This document shows positions 23,760-34,316 of a DNA stretch of 64,000 nucleotides, in pieces. The position numbers and the translations under genes were made by a program. Below the pieces are notes generated by a model. That model had not been told where the DNA came from and did no database searches. It saw nothing but the letters and a program-made list of their open reading frames with translations. The stretch is from Locusta migratoria. Taxonomy: Eukaryota; Arthropoda; Insecta; Orthoptera; Acrididae. The stretch spans positions 399,031,002 to 399,095,001 of the forward strand of contig CM048750.1 in NCBI GenBank assembly GCA_026315105.1, read 5' to 3'. Every line of letters starts with the position of its first letter. Position 1 is the stretch's first letter.

Positions 23760-24250
23760 GGACATCTCCCACCTGCGCAGTTCAGGAGAGCTGGTGGTGG
23801 AGGGGAGGATCCAGATGGCTTAGGTACTGAAGCAGCCATTGAAATCCAGAGTGCTGTGCTCAGCTGCATGCTGTGCCACAGGGTGGTCTATCTTGTATTT
23901 TGCCTCAGTTTGGTGGTGGCCATTCATTCTGACGGACAGTTGGTTTGTCGTTATACCGATATAAAACGCTGTGCAATGATTGCAGCATGCTTTCACAGGT
24001 AACCCAACCTGTGATGGGGTAGGATAAGCCTGTGACGGGAGTAATAGGAAGTGCTGGGTGGGTGGACTGGACAGGTTTTGCATCGGTGTCTTCCACAGGG
24101 ATATGATCCCTGTGGTAAGGGATTGGGGTTGGGAGTTGCATAGGGACGGACAAGGATGTTGTGGACGTTGGGTGGGCGTCGAAACACCACTTTAGTAGGG
24201 GTCGGAAGAATCTTGCATTGGTGTTCCGGCACGCACACAACCTCCACAAT
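23760..24250 (-). pseudogene. PLE-B GIY-YIG endonuclease remnant
   Basis: Two overlapping minus frames give pieces of the Penelope C-terminal region. PPNVHNILVRPYATP and PCGRHRCKTCPVHPP (24247-23993) form the cysteine-rich lead-in. CCNHCTAFYIGITTNQLSVRM with HPVAQHAAEHSTLDF (24083-23820) is the GIY-YIG core. YIG is intact, while the first GIY half is blurred by the frameshift. In the family this nuclease nicks the target to start insertion. Not intact here. Confidence 0.75.
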
Positions 24251-24261
24251 ATTCTAATCCA

Positions 24262-24461
24262 TCCTTTTTTTTCATAACTTTATTTTTCCTTTTTGTCCGA
24301 CCTTATTTTTTCCTCTTTTTACAACCTTATGTTTTCCTTTTTCCCAACTTTATTTTTCCCTTTTTTCCTAACTTTGCTTTTTCCTTTTTTTCCCTGTCTT
24401 TTTCCTTATTTTCCTATTTTTATTTTTCCTTGTTATTCTTATCATTTCAAATCCCCTCAGG
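24262..24461 (-). repeat. T-rich minisatellite, right arm of inverted repeat
   Basis: Reverse-complement partner of 23386-23590, made of units such as ACTTTATTTTTCCTTTTT. It ends at CATTTCAAATCCCC, the mirror of the start of the left arm. Confidence 0.75.
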
Positions 24462-25620
24462 AGACCTGGGTTCAAATGCCGGATGGGTACACATATTCAG
24501 CTTTGCCCATTCACAGTTGAAGTCATATATTCTGTGAATATTAAAATAATAACAACTGCAGGGTCGGAATAGATGGCACATGTATACTCTATTTTTACGT
24601 CAAACTGTTGTAATGATGACAAGATTGCAGGTTGTGTGGCAGGTGATTGCACCGTGGTTGATTGCTGGTGTGTGACAGCGGCTGCTGCAGGTTGTTTCTG
24701 ACTTTTGATGAAATATGTCACAATGTTTGTAAGTTGGTGAATGGACTGCATATGAAACTGAATAATTTGCATTATATCCTCTGGGAATGGAGATAGCGGC
24801 AGAGGCACAAACAATGGATTAGTTGCACCAGTGTGGATGGCAATAGGGTTAGTCACAGGAGATGCCACAGCTGTACTTTAAGCAAACAAGAAACTGTACA
24901 AGAAATCAAAATGCTATAAGCTAATGTAGATGCCGCCCGCAACAAAATATCCACAAGTACTCAAATAGCAAAATTCTCGCAAACTTGGGCTTGAAAGGGA
25001 AACGATAAGCACAGTTCAAACATCAAAAATTGTCATCACCAGTTTTTGTGACTTAGCAAGGATGTGGACAACATCTGCAACTAAAATAATTGATTAGTTG
25101 CATGTTCTTTCACTACACATGAAAATGATAGTTAACTTGGATGTGCTTCTGATGGTAAAAGTCCTATCTAATATACAGTGTGCTACGCTTCACTTAGAGT
25201 CATTTCAATGGAAAATGTTGTGGCATTTATTAAGACTGCTGGCTTGCGTGTATAATTCTCTTCTGTTGACTCGATTAACTTCCCGGTACTGAATAGAACT
25301 GTTGTACTCCTCCGTACTCTTTTACTGACTGTTGTGGCTGTGGTGGGAGAGCATATCTAGCTGAGCCCCTGTCTTCTTATTGGCTGGCACCTGAAGCAGG
25401 CAAAGAAGGTACTGAGGCTGCGGTGGCCGAAGTAGTGTGGAGCGATTTATCGCCTCTTCTTGAAGTTTCACGGCTATGTGTGTAGACCGCCGCCATTGTG
25501 GCGAATAGCAACGCCACAACATCGGTAAAAACCTTAACAAAAGAAAGCACCAATGAAACATGCCCCACGTAATCACCATCAAGAGAGTGCACACAATCAG
25601 AGTACTTCCTTTTCATTCTG
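24462..25620 (-). mobile_element. possible Gypsy 5' end: LTR plus gag N-terminus
   Basis: The minus frame 24868-24497 (MASPVTNPIAIHTGATN ... MQIIQFHMQSIHQLTNIV ... LQQFDVKIE) looks like the N-terminal part of a Gypsy gag: a glutamine-rich helix followed by a polar linker and an F-D block. Upstream on the minus strand, 25520-25085 could be the LTR, since it begins TGTTGTGGCGTTGC and ends TTAGTTGCA. A TGGTGATGACA phrase near 25.04 kb lies where a primer-binding site would be. No partner LTR is in the window, so this is tentative. Confidence 0.4.
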
Positions 25621-26984
25621 TCTCATAAGTCTCGCCTGACCCAAGTTCCTAGGCAACTTTTGTATAATTCTTCCTATTTTATAAATGATGCCAATCCTTT
25701 TTCTTCATCCCTCTTCAATTGCCTTCAACCTTTTAGTCATAAGAAGGAGCCATTGGCCCTGAAAGCTTTCACATTTCAACATCTTTCATATATGTTCTCT
25801 CCTGCTGTCATATTGTGAGTAGAGTTTTGCTCTGTGTCATTATATTTGCAAAATTTATTATTTTTGTCAACTGCACTTCAGGTACATCACTTACATAATG
25901 TTTCATGCTTTCTGTAATACCGCTACATCGGCATCATCTAGAAAGAGTGAAAGTTTGGAGGTATCTATCATGTTTCGTGGTATGTGATTGCAGTTTACCA
26001 AGAAAACCAGTTGGCCAAGATTTGAGCCCTGTAGCACCTCCATACTATTATTCATACAGAAAAATGTTACCATATTATAATGCTTTCTAAGTGATGAAGG
26101 GTTTAACTAGGGACAAGTATTTCATTGAATGATAAAGTTTTTAATTTGTTCAAATACGTCAAATCAAATTACTTCAGAATGCAGTCTCACGAATTTTAAG
26201 AGCAGTGAAGAATTATTCAATGAATGGGTAAACATTTTAAAATGTGTAAAACCAAATCACACAATCAATAACTGAAGAAAATATAGTAAAACATTGTTTA
26301 TAAGATAACTTGTTGATTTTTTACTTTCTTCAGTTTCCATAATTGGAAATATGTCATACTCTATTGTGCACCATCAGCTCTAATTTTTATGTGGTTGTCT
26401 TTAATTATCTGTATTGTTTGATGTTACATTTATCTTTCTCTTTCAGATAAGAATAAATTTCCAAGCAGTTTTTGCATTTTCTCATAATCTGTCAGGTCTG
26501 TTGTAGGACAGACAGGTAAAATGTCATTGAAAGGGTAAGGTAAATGGTGTAGTTAAAAAAGTAAACACTTTAGTTCCACTTTCTTATAATATTATTTTCT
26601 CTGATCAAAATGTATTCTCAGGTATGATAATAACAGTCATGTTCGCACACTCATCACCTCGGCATCAACGTTGAGACAAATCAGTCTGATGATGATCTCA
26701 GAGTACATTGAAACTGGAGATCACTATTATCAAATAAATTGTAAAATCATTCAGCAAACATTACTGTTACTTTCATTTCTGATTCAAATAGCAGTTAATT
26801 GACTTTCCAATACGAACCTATGTTTTCAAAACTCATTAAAATGAATTCTATTGAAGTTTCTCAAACTACTTGATTTACATTATACGATTTGGCTTCTTAG
26901 AATACAAGCATCCAACATTATTTTTTTAAATAGCAGGTTTAATGCAAGTATCCAGTCTAAAGTGTGGGAGTGTGAGCTCATGCA

Positions 26985-26990
26985 TACACA

Positions 26991-27042
<52 letters not shown>
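26985..27042. repeat. (CA)n microsatellite
   Basis: About 29 CA units with one interruption near the start. Confidence 0.95.
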
Positions 27043-27044
<2 letters not shown>

Positions 27045-28023
27045 GGAAATAGCTACAACAAGTCATTAGGTGTGAGAAAAATTTAGTGCTGTCTATAATT
27101 TTACAATAAAAGATGTTGCAGATAAAGTGAAATAACCAGTCTCACCTACGCCTGTCAGCCATGAGAAACATAGGACCTCATTTCTCATGTAACACTTCAC
27201 TTAAAAACTGCATATTTTTCTCCTGCCATGCCTTTACATTTTTTAAAGTAATAGTGTTCATATTAATAATTTTTATACCAAAAACAAACTTTCACCAAGA
27301 AACCAAAATATTTACTCATTCAAGTCATAGAAGACTCAAGATAAACACATATAGTTAACTCATACAGCATGGAAGCAAAAAGTTTCTTGCCAGCAGGAAC
27401 AAAACTTCATGCTAGTTACCCAAGAACATTAAGACAATAATGTGCTTGCATAAATTCAAAACTTTTTTGAGTGATTGTTTTATTGAGAACTGCAACTATT
27501 GTACTGATGGAACTGAGGGGCTCTAGCATGAATCCAGCAAGTCATTTAAACAGTATGACAATATTGTGTTGTTTTTAATTTTATTAATTGTGTGACTATA
27601 GCTCTAACTATTTTATATGAGTGATTGTTTAAAAAACACATGCATGTTTAATGATTAGTAACAGAATATGAATGTGCCTTAAAAATTAATGAATCTTATT
27701 TTGTTAATAATATATGCTTGGGCAAACAACCTGAAGAATTTTTCACAAATTTCCATTAACTACATTTTTATGTATGTAAGCTGAATAAGTAGCACTTAAA
27801 TGAGTGTACAACCACTAATGGAATCTTATAAAGGCAGAATGAAAACAAGTGGCCAACATAAACATTGGAAGGAAAGTACATGTCAGTCATCTTCAGAATT
27901 AATTCAGTGAGCAACATGTGCAGAAAGTAAATTTTGTCATTAAACTTGTATCTTCAATCACTTTTAGTGTCATGCTTCTTTGAGGCTATAAACTGTGCAA
28001 AACATTATTGATGAAGAAAAGCT

Positions 28024-28027
<4 letters not shown>

Positions 28028-28081
<54 letters not shown>
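28028..28081. repeat. (GT)n microsatellite
   Basis: About 27 uninterrupted GT units, roughly 200 bp before a PLE-B-type terminal repeat that also carries TG-rich sequence. Confidence 0.95.
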
Positions 28082-28086
<5 letters not shown>

Positions 28087-28259
28087 TCAGGAGTACCAGT
28101 AGCACAGTTGTTGTTAGTGTGAATGTTATTATTGTTTTTTATTATATAAAAATAGCCAGTTTGAACTGTATTAATTAATGCATTATCTGACTGCTGAAAT
28201 TTTAAATTTTGTTTATTTTGTCCTTTTATATATTTTTTATCCCTCCAAGAAATGTGTCT

Positions 28260-28450
28260 TATGTGTTTTTGAGCAAAGTTGGTGGTCGTTAGCTTGAGTT
28301 ATGTGTAAGTGATTGTGTGAATTTTTGTGTTTCTTTTTTTGATGAAGACTATGTCTGAAAATTTATGTTGTGCACCTGTGATTGTCTATTTTACATGCCT
28401 GTCAGCAGCTAAGTGGTAGTCTTTGTGGTGAATTATTTTCTACCCCTATT
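28260..28450 (+). repeat. PLE-B-type terminal repeat
   Basis: Plus-strand copy: TTTGTGTTTCTTTTTTTGATGA (28340 on), a short stem AGAC-TAT-GTCT, then GAAA (28356-28359), then ATTGTCTATTTTACATGCC and TGTCAGCAGC. The stem sequence differs from the other copies but still pairs. Confidence 0.6.
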
Positions 28451-28510
28451 ATAGATGTTCTTTTAAACAATCTCTTTAATATGTTGCATTAAAATACCTT
28501 AATAATAATA

Positions 28511-28608
28511 TGTAGATAGGGAACAACTCACTGTAAAGACGAACATTGATCCGCCTACAGATACAAATAAACGTTCATCTTTACGGTGAGTTCTTCCCTA
28601 TCTACAAA
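28511..28608. repeat. short near-perfect hairpin
   Basis: Left arm GTAGATAGGGAACAACTCAC and following bases pair with the right arm ending GGTGAGTTCTTCCCTATCTA. Arms are about 35 bp with a few mismatches and enclose about 25 bp. The arm carries the AACAACTCA word found at the ends of the PLE-B terminal repeats, so it is probably a collapsed fold-back of that family. Confidence 0.7.
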
Positions 28609-29099
28609 TTATTATTAACATTCCTTTCTGGGCCTTCCATTGTTGGCATTGAAATAGCTGTTATACTAATATTTGTTTTTCTTTCTTAGAGTTCCAGTAA
28701 ATGCACATCTTTCAGACAACTTAAGCATTATTGATAATAACCTAGATTCCTATGAGTTCAATAGAAAGACAATAACTTATGACCACTCTTGTATTTAGTG
28801 GCCCCAATTTGAAAGACCATGAGAGAATTTTAGATATCATTGAGCATTTTAGAATGTAAGATTCAGTAAGAAACATACTGGTCAATGCTAGCAATTGATT
28901 AAAAAAATAATTTTCAAATATATAATCACTCACACCCATCCTTTAATTTTAGCTACCATTTATGAAACATTATATATCAGTACATTTTTTTTACTAGTGT
29001 CATTGTTAAAGTAAAATTTGTTTCTAATGGAGTACAAGAAACTTCATTTATGAATGTAAATTGTATCACAAACTGTAACATATAGATTTCTTCAGTTTT

Positions 29100-29350
29100 C
29101 AAGGCAGTCACCATGACCTTTAAAGATTTGTCAACTCTTGGTACCAGATTTTGGGTCCAACATCAAATAACTTTGCTACCGGACTGTTAAATGAATTAGC
29201 AACAGTTTCTTTCAGTGTGTCATGATTTTCCATGCAATTCCTTCAGGTTTAGAAACAGATAAAAATCTGATGGTGCTAAGTCAGGGCTGTATGATAGATG
29301 ATCCAGTAGTTTCCAGTTCTTCATTTCTGAAGGCGTGATGTCTGAAGTTA
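29100..29350 (-). pseudogene. mariner-type transposase C-terminal remnant
   Basis: Minus-strand translation of about 29335-29236 gives EMKNWKLLDHLSYSPDLAPS followed by DFYLF. The YSPDLAPSD motif holds the third catalytic aspartate of mariner (DD34D) transposases. A frame change follows, then KETVANSFNSPVAKLFDVG, a typical C-terminal block. Only the C-terminal third is visible and it is frameshifted. No terminal inverted repeats were found. Confidence 0.75.
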
Positions 29351-29586
29351 CGGTACTTTACAATTATGAAGATTTTTTCCATCTATGCAACTACAATAAG
29401 ATGATCATTTTTCACCAAACACATCTTGTGTTATTGAATATAAAATATCTTTAGTGGCCTCCAGTAATGACATATATTAATTAAACCTGTCCGCCGCATC
29501 TTTCTTCATGTTGAAATGTGTGTCCAATCATTGTCATGTAGTGGAATTCAGCAGATTAAAAACAGAAAATGGAGCAATCAACTTGT

Positions 29587-29593
<7 letters not shown>

Positions 29594-29641
<48 letters not shown>
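29594..29641. repeat. poly(A) run
   Basis: About 48 uninterrupted A. No element was recognised directly upstream that it would terminate. It may be a retroposed tail or an expanded homopolymer. Confidence 0.9.
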
Positions 29642-29644
<3 letters not shown>

Positions 29645-29949
29645 ATCTCTCTCTCGATTACTGCACTACCTTCCACCTTTAGTTCTTAAGGACTCTGGAC
29701 TCCTCCAGTCCAGTCCACAACAATCAGCTATTCATCATATTCCATCCAGTAAGACACCACATTTTTAATGACTTTGCAACACGTTTGATCCATGGGTTTA
29801 TCCATTCAGCAAAATTATCATGTAATTTGCTGTTACCAAAATTGTAGTTGCACTACCTTATCAAGTATATTTACCATAAAAATTATTTTTATATTTGTGG
29901 TAACAATGAAAGTTTTTACTAGGTAATTCTTATATTCTGACAAAACGAG

Positions 29950-30263
29950 TCATTTAAAAAAACAATTAAAGGATAACCTAGGTGAATGTGCAAAACTATT
30001 AAACATTCACAAACTGAAGTTAGGTAATAATGGGTATTTTTTTTAGACTTCCTCCATTATCAAAACTAAAGATCTGGTCCTGACAGCCTCCAAGAGGCCT
30101 AAACTGACACTGATTTTGATGTAACTTCTCTTTAACTAATACTCACATTCTCCTTTCAGCAATACCTGAGAATATTTTTCTCACAACACTAATTAAAGAC
30201 ATACCTCTGTAGTTGTTACAATATTTCCTGTTTCCATGCTTGAAAATTTCTGTGATTACTGAT
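29950..30263 (-). pseudogene. LINE reverse transcriptase, downstream part (continues from 34.39 kb)
   Basis: On the minus strand, reading from 30263 down: EIFKHGNRKYCNNYRGMSLI then SVVRKIFSGIAERRM, and in another frame KLHQNQCQFRPLGGCQDQIFS. These are RT blocks of the LINE whose upstream part lies at 34.4-37.2 kb. The frame joins across the PLE-A insertion: 34377 onward ends ...WMKSVIT and 30263 onward continues with E-I-F. The frame decays before 29.95 kb and the catalytic FADD block is not seen. Confidence 0.8.
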
Positions 30264-31003
30264 CAAAATATCCACGGGTGTACTGCCGGTCTATAGTGTC
30301 CAACGGGCACAATATTTCGGCGATCAAACATGTCGCCATCATCAGGTGAACTGACGGACTGAGCTCCTGGAAACACGCCGGTACGGAGATCCGCACGTTA
30401 CGGCTGCTCGAAGGGAACTGGGTTCTAGCCCGGTAGCGGGCCCTTTAAATACCCTCGGCCCGCGGAGTGACCCCTCGGCGGTCCGCGCCCCGCGCCGCGG
30501 CCGCGCAGTGGAACCGATTGCGCCGGCGTCTGAGAAGACGTCGGTGTGAGGGCTCTGTCCACCGTGGTTGTCACTTCGTTACGTTTGCTAGATTTACTCT
30601 TAATTAACCCAATTGCTGGTTCCCAAGCTTTGCTAAGATTATAGCCAGAGTCACGGTTTATGAGGTCGTCACTTGTGCGAATTTCAATGGCCTCTCTAAC
30701 GACGCAGTCCCAGTATCTCGACGTCTGTACCAGAATCCTAGTGTGTTCATACTCCATGGCGTGATTCTCAGACAAACAATGTTCAGCGACCGCCGACTTG
30801 CTCGGATACATCAATCGTGTGTGCCTCTGGTGTTCAACGCATCGATCCTCGACGGTACGCATCGTCTGTCCAATATATGACTTTCCACACTGACACGGAA
30901 TCTGGTACACGCCCGCCTTCCTCAAACCGAGATCATCTTTAGCGCTCCCCACCAGTGCACGAATTTTATTCGGCGGACAAAAATACGAATAAAATTCGTG
31001 CAC
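30264..31003 (-). pseudogene. PLE-A inverted truncated copy with GIY-YIG endonuclease
   Basis: Minus-strand copy holding only the endonuclease and the 3' region. Frame 31003-30425 reads AGVYQIPCQCGKSYIGQT (GIY-YIG with YIG intact), RCVEHQRHTRLMYPSKSAVA and RYWDCVVREAIEIRTSDD, and ends in an arginine/glycine-rich tail (RGRGAGRGPPRGHSAGRG). This is the best preserved endonuclease of the three copies, but it has no RT ahead of it. The following 3' region (30424-30264) contains the hammerhead-like core. Confidence 0.85.
30292..30345 (-). ncRNA. hammerhead-ribozyme-like core, PLE-A inverted copy
   Basis: Minus strand: CTGATGA (30345-30339), GGCGA/TCGCC stem, GAAA (30318-30315), then a possible stem III and the cleavage-site-like AUA. 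Same core as at 31605 and 34263. Confidence 0.45.
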
Positions 31004-31718
31004 TGGTGGGGAGCGCTAAAGATGATCTCGGTTTGAGGAAGGCGGGCGTGTACCAGATTCCGTGGAAAGTCATATATTGGACAGACGATGCGTACCGTCG
31101 AGGATTGATGCGTTGAACACCAGAGGCACACACGATTGATGTATCCGAGCAAGTTGGCGGTCGCTGAACATTGTTTGTCTGAGAATCACGCCATGGAGTA
31201 TGAACACACTAGGATTCTGGTACAGACGTTGAGATACTGGGACTGCGTCGTTAGAGAGGCCATTGAAATTCGCACAAGTGACGACCTCATAAACCGTGAC
31301 TCTGGCTATAATCTTAGCAAAGCTTGGGAACCAGCGATTGGGTTAATTAAGAGTAAATCTAGCAAACGTAACGAAGTGACGACCATGGCGGACAGAGCCC
31401 TCACACCGACGTCTTCTCAGACGCTGGCGCAATCGGTTCCACTGCGCGGCTGCGGCGCGGTGCGCGGACCGCCGAGGGGTCACTCCGCGGGCCGAGGGTA
31501 TTTAAAGGGCCCGCTACCGGGCTAGAACCCAGTTCCCTTCGAGCAGCTGTAGCGTGCGGATCTCCGTACTGGCGCGTTTCCAGGAGCTCAGTCCGTCAGT
31601 TCACCTGATGATGGCGACATGTTTGATCGCCGAAATATTGTGCCCGTTGGACACTATAGACCGGCATTACACCCGTGGATATTTTGATCATCAAATACGC
31701 CGGGTGAAACTGAAGAAT
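30987..31718 (+). pseudogene. PLE-A truncated tandem copy (endonuclease and terminal region)
   Basis: Plus-strand 3' part that directly precedes the full copy. A small deletion around 31062 (the CQCG coding part) breaks the GIY-YIG frame; the rest is open from 31136 to 31525 (SENHAMEYEHTRILVQTLRY). The terminal region 31526-31718 repeats 34184-34376 and serves as the upstream terminal repeat (pseudo-LTR) of the full copy. Confidence 0.82.
31605..31658 (+). ncRNA. hammerhead-ribozyme-like core, PLE-A middle copy
   Basis: CTGATGA (31605-31611), a 5-bp stem GGCGA/TCGCC, GAAA (31632-31635), then the possible stem III and AUA. Identical to the right copy over the core. Confidence 0.45.
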
Positions 31719-33552
31719 CACATCATACACCTTTACGGGGAGAAGATGTATCGCAGCATGAAGAAATTTGAAAAGTTGCGCCACCGTAGATGTCGTTTGC
31801 TAAGTACTCTTGCTTTTCTAAAGAGATGTCGTTCTGAGAATGTTGTTCCAAATTTTGCTAATGTTACACATCACATCGATTCTGCAGCAGCCAAGAGAAT
31901 TAAAAAACGGGCCGGCCTCGCATTGCTTTGTGAGAGTGCATTTCACCCGCCGTAGTCTTGAGTTCGTCTCTCTGGAACTATTCCATCTGCATTTGCAACT
32001 GGCTAGTCACTTCACGTCTTTTTCCTGGGATTGGATTGATGGTGTTACTTCGGTTGCAACAGATTCCGCCCATAAGAAGGCAACGGGACGTCAAACAGCT
32101 AAGTTCTCACGCCTCCTTGACAAGCCTTCTCTGCAGGTTCCGTGCAAGACCGTCATCAATCTGAGTGGTATGGAGTTGAGTGATGATGCGGTCTCAGTTT
32201 TAGAGAAAGGACTCAACTTTGCTCCTACCCCCAAGTTCACACCGGTCGCAGAAATTATTAGTGCTGTTGAACAGGTTGCAGCTCGACTTCCGCCTGATTC
32301 AGCTGAGGAAATACGTCGTGAAACTTGTCGTGCATTGACGAAATCCAAGCCCATGAAGTCGAACATCACTAGTAAAGAGAGGGCGGCCATTCGTGACCTG
32401 AGGGAGCGCCCTGATATTGTTGTCTTACCGGCTGACAAAGGCAATGCTACAGTTGTTGTCTCCCATAAGGACTACACTGAAAAGATGCAGAGCCTGCTAA
32501 ATGACGATTCCTACCAGAAAATCAGCGTGGACCCCACAAAGAAGGTGGAAAACAAGACGAGGGCGCTTCTCAAGGATGCGGATTTACCGGAGGGTTTCGC
32601 CAAGAAACTGCTACCTCAAGGTCCGGTACCGCCAAGACTTTATGGACTCCCTAAGGTTCACAAAGATGGGGTGCCGTTACGTCCCATTGTCAGTAACATC
32701 AGAGCACCTAAATATTTGTTGGCCAAATACTTGACGGGAATATTAAGTCCTTATGTGGGTAAATGCCCTCATCACATCCGTAATTCCGTGGATTTTGTGA
32801 AACGCCTTAACAACTTCAGGCTGGATGAGTCAGATATCATGGTGAGTTTTGACGTCGTTTCGTTGTTTACGAGGGTGCCCCTTCGAGAGTCACTAGAATT
32901 GATTGGTCAGAAATTTGACGAGAAGACCACCGAACTTTTTAGGCATGTCTTGACCTCCACGTATTTTCTTTTCAATGGCGAATACTACGAACAAATGGAG
33001 GGAGTCGCCATGGGTAGCCCACTCTCCCCTGTGGTTGCAAATTTGTACATGGAGAATTTTGAGGAGGAAGCCCTGGCATCATCTGAATGGAAACCCACTT
33101 ACTTTTTCCGTTATGTGGACGACACTTTCGTCATCTGGCCACATGGTATGGATAAACTCCTTGACTTCCTTACACATCTGAACTCCATACACCCCAACAT
33201 CAAATTCACTATGGAGACTGAAACGGAGAGTAAATTGCCGTTCCTTGATGTCTTGGTCAAGAGAAGAGCTGATGGCACCCTGGGTCATAGTGTATATCGG
33301 AAGACAACGCACACTGATCTGTATTTACACGCAGACAGCTGTCACCACCCTTCACAGAGGAATGGGGTACTTAAAACTCTAGTACATAGGGCGCGCACTA
33401 TCTCGGACGCAGAGAGTCTACCCCAGGAATTGGAACAACTGAGAACTTATTTCGAAAAAATGGGTACTCAGAGTGGCAGATTCAGCGGGCTCTCCGCCCA
33501 ACCACTACAACACAACATGTGGAAACGGATGAAAACGCAAGGGAGGATGTAG
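31719..33552 (+). pseudogene. PLE-A reverse transcriptase
   Basis: Reverse transcriptase of the Penelope type, more related to telomerase than to LINE or LTR enzymes. The N-terminal region (HIIHLYGEKMYRSMKKFEKL ... AAAKRIKKRAGL) lies in the frame ending at 31955. The main frame continues in 31915-33552. RT blocks: VVLPADKGNATVVV, LYGLPKVHKDGVPLRPIVS, MVSFDVVSLFTRVPL, GVAMGSPLSPVVANLYME and FFRYVDDTFVIW (catalytic YVDD). One frameshift near 31920 and one just before the endonuclease are the only visible breaks, so the copy is fairly young. Confidence 0.92.
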
Positions 33553-34037
33553 GCACTGCGTTCGTTCCATATACCGGCGCACTCTCAGGGAAGATCGCCC
33601 ACATTTTGAGAAAACACCAGGTTGGAACTGTTTTTTGTCCGCCGAATAAAATTCGTGCACTGGTGGGGAGCGCTAAAGATGATCTCGGTTTGAGGAAGGC
33701 GGGCGTGTACCAGATTCCGTATCAGTGTAGAAGGTCATATATTGGACAGACGATGCGTACCGTCAAGGATCGATGCGTTGAACACCAGAGGCACACACGA
33801 TTGATGTATCCGAGCAAGTCGGCGGTTGCTGAACATTGTTTGTCTGAGAATCACGCCATGGAGTATGAACACACTAGGATTCTGGTACTGACGTCGAGAT
33901 ACTGGGGCTGCGTCGTTAGAGAGGTCATTAAAATTCGCACAAGTGACGACCTCATAAACCGTGACTCTGGCTATAATCTTAGCAAAGCTTGGGAACCAGC
34001 GATTGGGTTAGTAAATCTAGCAAACGTAACGAAGTGA
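33519..34037 (+). pseudogene. PLE-A GIY-YIG endonuclease of the full copy
   Basis: Follows the RT in another frame, overlapping it by 34 nt. Contains KAGVYQIPYQCRRSYIGQT (GVY ... YIG), the arginine in KDRCVEHQRH, and REVIKIRTSDDLINRDSGYN. Compared with the inverted copy it has CGK changed to CRR and E changed to K in the REA(I)EI motif. An indel near 34010 shortens the C-terminus (GLVNLANVTK then stop). Whether the RT/endonuclease frameshift is decay or a programmed shift cannot be told from one copy. Confidence 0.88.
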
Positions 34038-34262
34038 CGACCACGGCGGACAGAGCCCTCACACCGACGTCTTCTCAGACGCCGGCGCAATCGGTTCCAC
34101 TGCGTGGCCACGGCGCGGGGCGCGGACCGCGGAGGGGTCGCTCCGCGGGCTGAGGGTATTTAAAGGGCCCGCTACCAGGCTAGAACCCAATTCCCTTCAA
34201 GCAGCCGTAGCGTGCGGATCTCCGTACCGGCGCGTTTCCAGGAGCTCAGTCCGTCAGTTCAC

Positions 34263-34316
34263 CTGATGATGGCGACATGTTTGATCGCCGAAATATTGTG
34301 CCCGTTGGACACTATA
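34263..34316 (+). ncRNA. hammerhead-ribozyme-like core, PLE-A right copy
   Basis: CTGATGA (34263-34269), perfect 5-bp stem II (GGCGA 34271-34275 with TCGCC 34285-34289), GAAA (34290-34293). Then a stem III of about seven positions with one mismatch (UAUUGUG with CACUAU plus the last A of GAAA), and a NUH-type site AUA ending at 34316. Penelope-like elements of other animals are known to carry hammerhead motifs in this terminal region. The weak point is stem I: only the first G-C pair next to the core is obvious. Confidence 0.5.

Larger units (their letters stand above)
22985..24461 (-). mobile_element. Penelope-like element PLE-B, 3' part
   Basis: Minus-strand Penelope-like fragment: GIY-YIG endonuclease region (24250-23760), a 3' untranslated stretch (23750-23190), and the PLE-B terminal repeat (23180-22985). 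The coding region is flanked by two A/T-rich minisatellite arms in inverted orientation (23386-23590 and 24262-24461). There is no RT here. The relatives at 52.8 and 61.6 kb appear to be the same family. Confidence 0.72.
25621..28240. other. AT-rich stretch without recognisable gene
   Basis: No coding feature supported. Contains two dinucleotide microsatellites (listed separately). Short open frames lack domains and splice context. An acceptor-like TTTCTCTTTCAG at about 26446 is followed by early stops in the two frames I read. Likely intron or intergenic DNA. Confidence 0.5.

Noticed and set aside
17745..25620. Gypsy 3' half at 17.75-20.28 kb and Gypsy-like 5' end at 24.5-25.6 kb as two halves of one element
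   Set aside because: The LTR sequences do not resemble each other, so they seem to be different families.
28690..28800. Possible exon after an acceptor-like TTTCTTTCTTAG (VPVNAHLSDNLSIIDNNLDS)
   Set aside because: No donor site keeps the frame and no TRP or other domain can be recognised.
30425..31003. GIY-YIG frame as a host repair nuclease or homing endonuclease gene
   Set aside because: It is one of three copies of the same PLE-A 3' region, lies inside a target-duplicated insertion, and matches the nuclease that follows the PLE-A reverse transcriptase.
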